From Ixodes scapularis (lineage: Eukaryota; Arthropoda; Arachnida; Ixodida; Ixodidae), in assembly GCF_016920785.2 (NCBI RefSeq), contig NW_024609879.1, positions 15,191,145 to 15,255,144 of the forward strand: a DNA stretch of 64,000 nucleotides, written 5' to 3'. Of this stretch, positions 62,500 to 64,000 are shown piece by piece. Under the pieces are notes generated by a model, which saw only the letters and a program-made list of their open reading frames with translations, made no database searches and had not been told where the DNA came from. A program made the translations under genes and the position numbers. Positions within the stretch are counted from its first letter, which is position 1; each line of letters begins with the position of its first letter.

Positions 62500-64000
62500 C
62501 CTCTTATGATCGCTTACAACAAGAAGCAACACATAGCTGCCCTACCGAAGTAAGGAAACTTCCCTAGCTTCTCTTGTAGCATTGACGAGTGGGTTATTGG
62601 TTGTTAATTTGATTTATCGCAGGAATGTGCATCTAGGATGTTACTACAAGATGACGTTCATCAATGAGTAACTAAAATTGTCAGAAATGTTTTCCACTTT
62701 ATGAGAATATTCGTTGCCCGCTAGAACGATAACTAGGCCTAGTTGATCTGCGGCGACGACGTGGAAGCGTGCGTCGATAGCGTGGCTAGGGGCGCGATGG
62801 ATGGTATTTTTTTGTGTTCTTAATTCCAATCTCCTAAACTTGGTGCTATTATTTCGTCATGGTGGCTTGGTTAAGCTAGCTATTACTATGACTGCAGTAA
62901 TAAATATTTATTCAATGCTGTTTGTTTGACTTTTTCCCTGCTTTGTGATCGCATGTCATTCGCCAAACCACGGTCCTTTGATTGTCCTGTCAGTGGAGTG
63001 CGACGGAGTGATTGAGGGGCAGTGGCCAAACACTCTGCATGTGTTGAACAATTCATGTGCTGATTGTTATAGGCAATTCTAATTTCACTGAAGGTTCAAT
63101 TAGTCAAGCCTATAGTGCAACCTTTTAACAGTCAGCTTTTGTAATTACATATTGGAAACTTTAATCAAAACCCCCGCCACGAATGAGGCTCTCTTTATTA
63201 AAGTATGACCGCTGTTGACCTTTATTTGAGTAGATTGGAACGAAAACTGCGGCTGGGTACACTGCCATTTTTACAGGTTTGTTATCGTACTGATGGAACA
63301 AAAATCGCCCACTGAAAAAGCAACACGCGTTGCGAAACACAGTTTGTGGCTTCTTTTGTCCACTAAAGGCTGTGGAGCAATAGAGCGAACGTCCAACTAG
63401 TTGACCGTCTTATGATGAACATGCGTTGACATCGCCAGAGTGCTTCGTCCGTGTCGGAGGAAACGAGGTAGATACTTCTCGCGCCTCCCTAGCTCCTCTA
63501 AAGACCCCAACGCACATCTCCATTTGAGTGCGGTGCGTTCCGTAGCAGCAAGTGGATGCGTTGCGTTGCGAAGAGCGCTTGAACCAAGCTTGTACACACA
63601 GTTGCGTTGACACGCAGTCAGCCGCAGTCAAGAGCCAATAAGAATGCGCCATCGTCGCTAGCGGCTCACCAATAATGAAAGTGAAAGTATATTGGGATTT
63701 TCACAGGCCAAACCCGGTAGGGAGGTAGTGGCAAAAGGCATTTCTGCCTGACTGGTCCTCTACCCCCCACAGTTTACAGAAGTGCAAAAGGTGGCACGGT
63801 ATACAGCATTGCAGCATTCTTTTGTGCCTAAAAATACATGCCTGTGTACGTAAAATACATTTCATGCAACATATTAAACAAAAACTTTATTTCACACAAC
63901 AAAATAAAGAAAGAATACTCAGGAGTTTTAGTTTTCTCATGTCCAGTGGTGGACCCAAGGTAACAAAAACAAACAAAAACAAAACATTCCTACAACGCGT
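62500..64000. other. Unannotated right end
   Basis: No supported gene or repeat. Minus-strand AATAAA words near 63890 and 63904 could mark the 3' end of a gene lying to the right, but nothing else supports it. Confidence 0.35.

Overview
This is non-microbial, intron-bearing, repeat-dominated DNA, most consistent with an arthropod with a large genome. A hard tick is my best guess, inferred from the mix of I-like and CR1-like LINEs, BEL/Pao, mariner, FLYWCH-MULE and SWIM-YqaJ sequences; nothing here proves the species. I found no bacterial operon, CRISPR array or rRNA.

Layout. 1-4525: the 5' part of a minus-strand I-like LINE (copy A) with intact ORF1 and an ORF2 open for 838 codons to the window edge. 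4526-15000: non-coding DNA with small TIR elements, a 0.9 kb hAT-like element with an 8 bp target duplication (9632-10532), and a 42 bp minisatellite full of TGACGTCA palindromes (6721-7530) inside a TIR-bounded element. 15014-19404: decayed DNA-transposon coding sequence (hAT-like, Transposase_21/EnSpm-like) followed by an internally deleted mariner. 20281-21590: 5' fragment of a BEL/Pao retrotransposon. 21740-26960: a ~245 bp satellite built on the word AGCCAT, with an orientation switch and two TIR elements inserted in it. 27990-28955: a four-element transposon nest. 29154-29991: a ~205 bp-arm inverted repeat whose arms carry a similar reading frame. 30320-44700: I-like LINE copy B, a CR1-like LINE with tandem ~282 bp TATA-bearing monomers at its 5' end, then I-like LINE copy C, all minus strand. 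44849-48146: FLYWCH-MULE transposase pseudogene and a Ty3/Gypsy integrase plus 3' LTR, both plus strand. 49647-61401: the only gene-like multi-exon structure not obviously a transposase, a seven-exon SWIM zinc finger plus YqaJ-type exonuclease gene on the plus strand. LINE copy D (54608-60507, minus strand, 14 bp target duplication) sits in its last intron. 61402-64000: mostly unannotated, with one 180 bp PIF/Harbinger-like MITE.

The four I-like LINE copies cover about a third of the window and all lie on the minus strand. The ORFs of A are intact as far as seen, D has two frameshifts and one stop in ORF2, and B and C are more decayed, so they look like insertions of different ages. The SWIM-YqaJ gene carries an in-frame TAA, an exon-phase mismatch and an Asp-to-Asn change in its metal-binding motif, so it is probably a pseudogene or a catalytically altered copy. 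No new cellular system is proven. The strongest leads are the monomer promoter array of the CR1-like element, the TIR family that carries CRE-like palindromes, the intact LINE at the left edge, and the SWIM-YqaJ gene.
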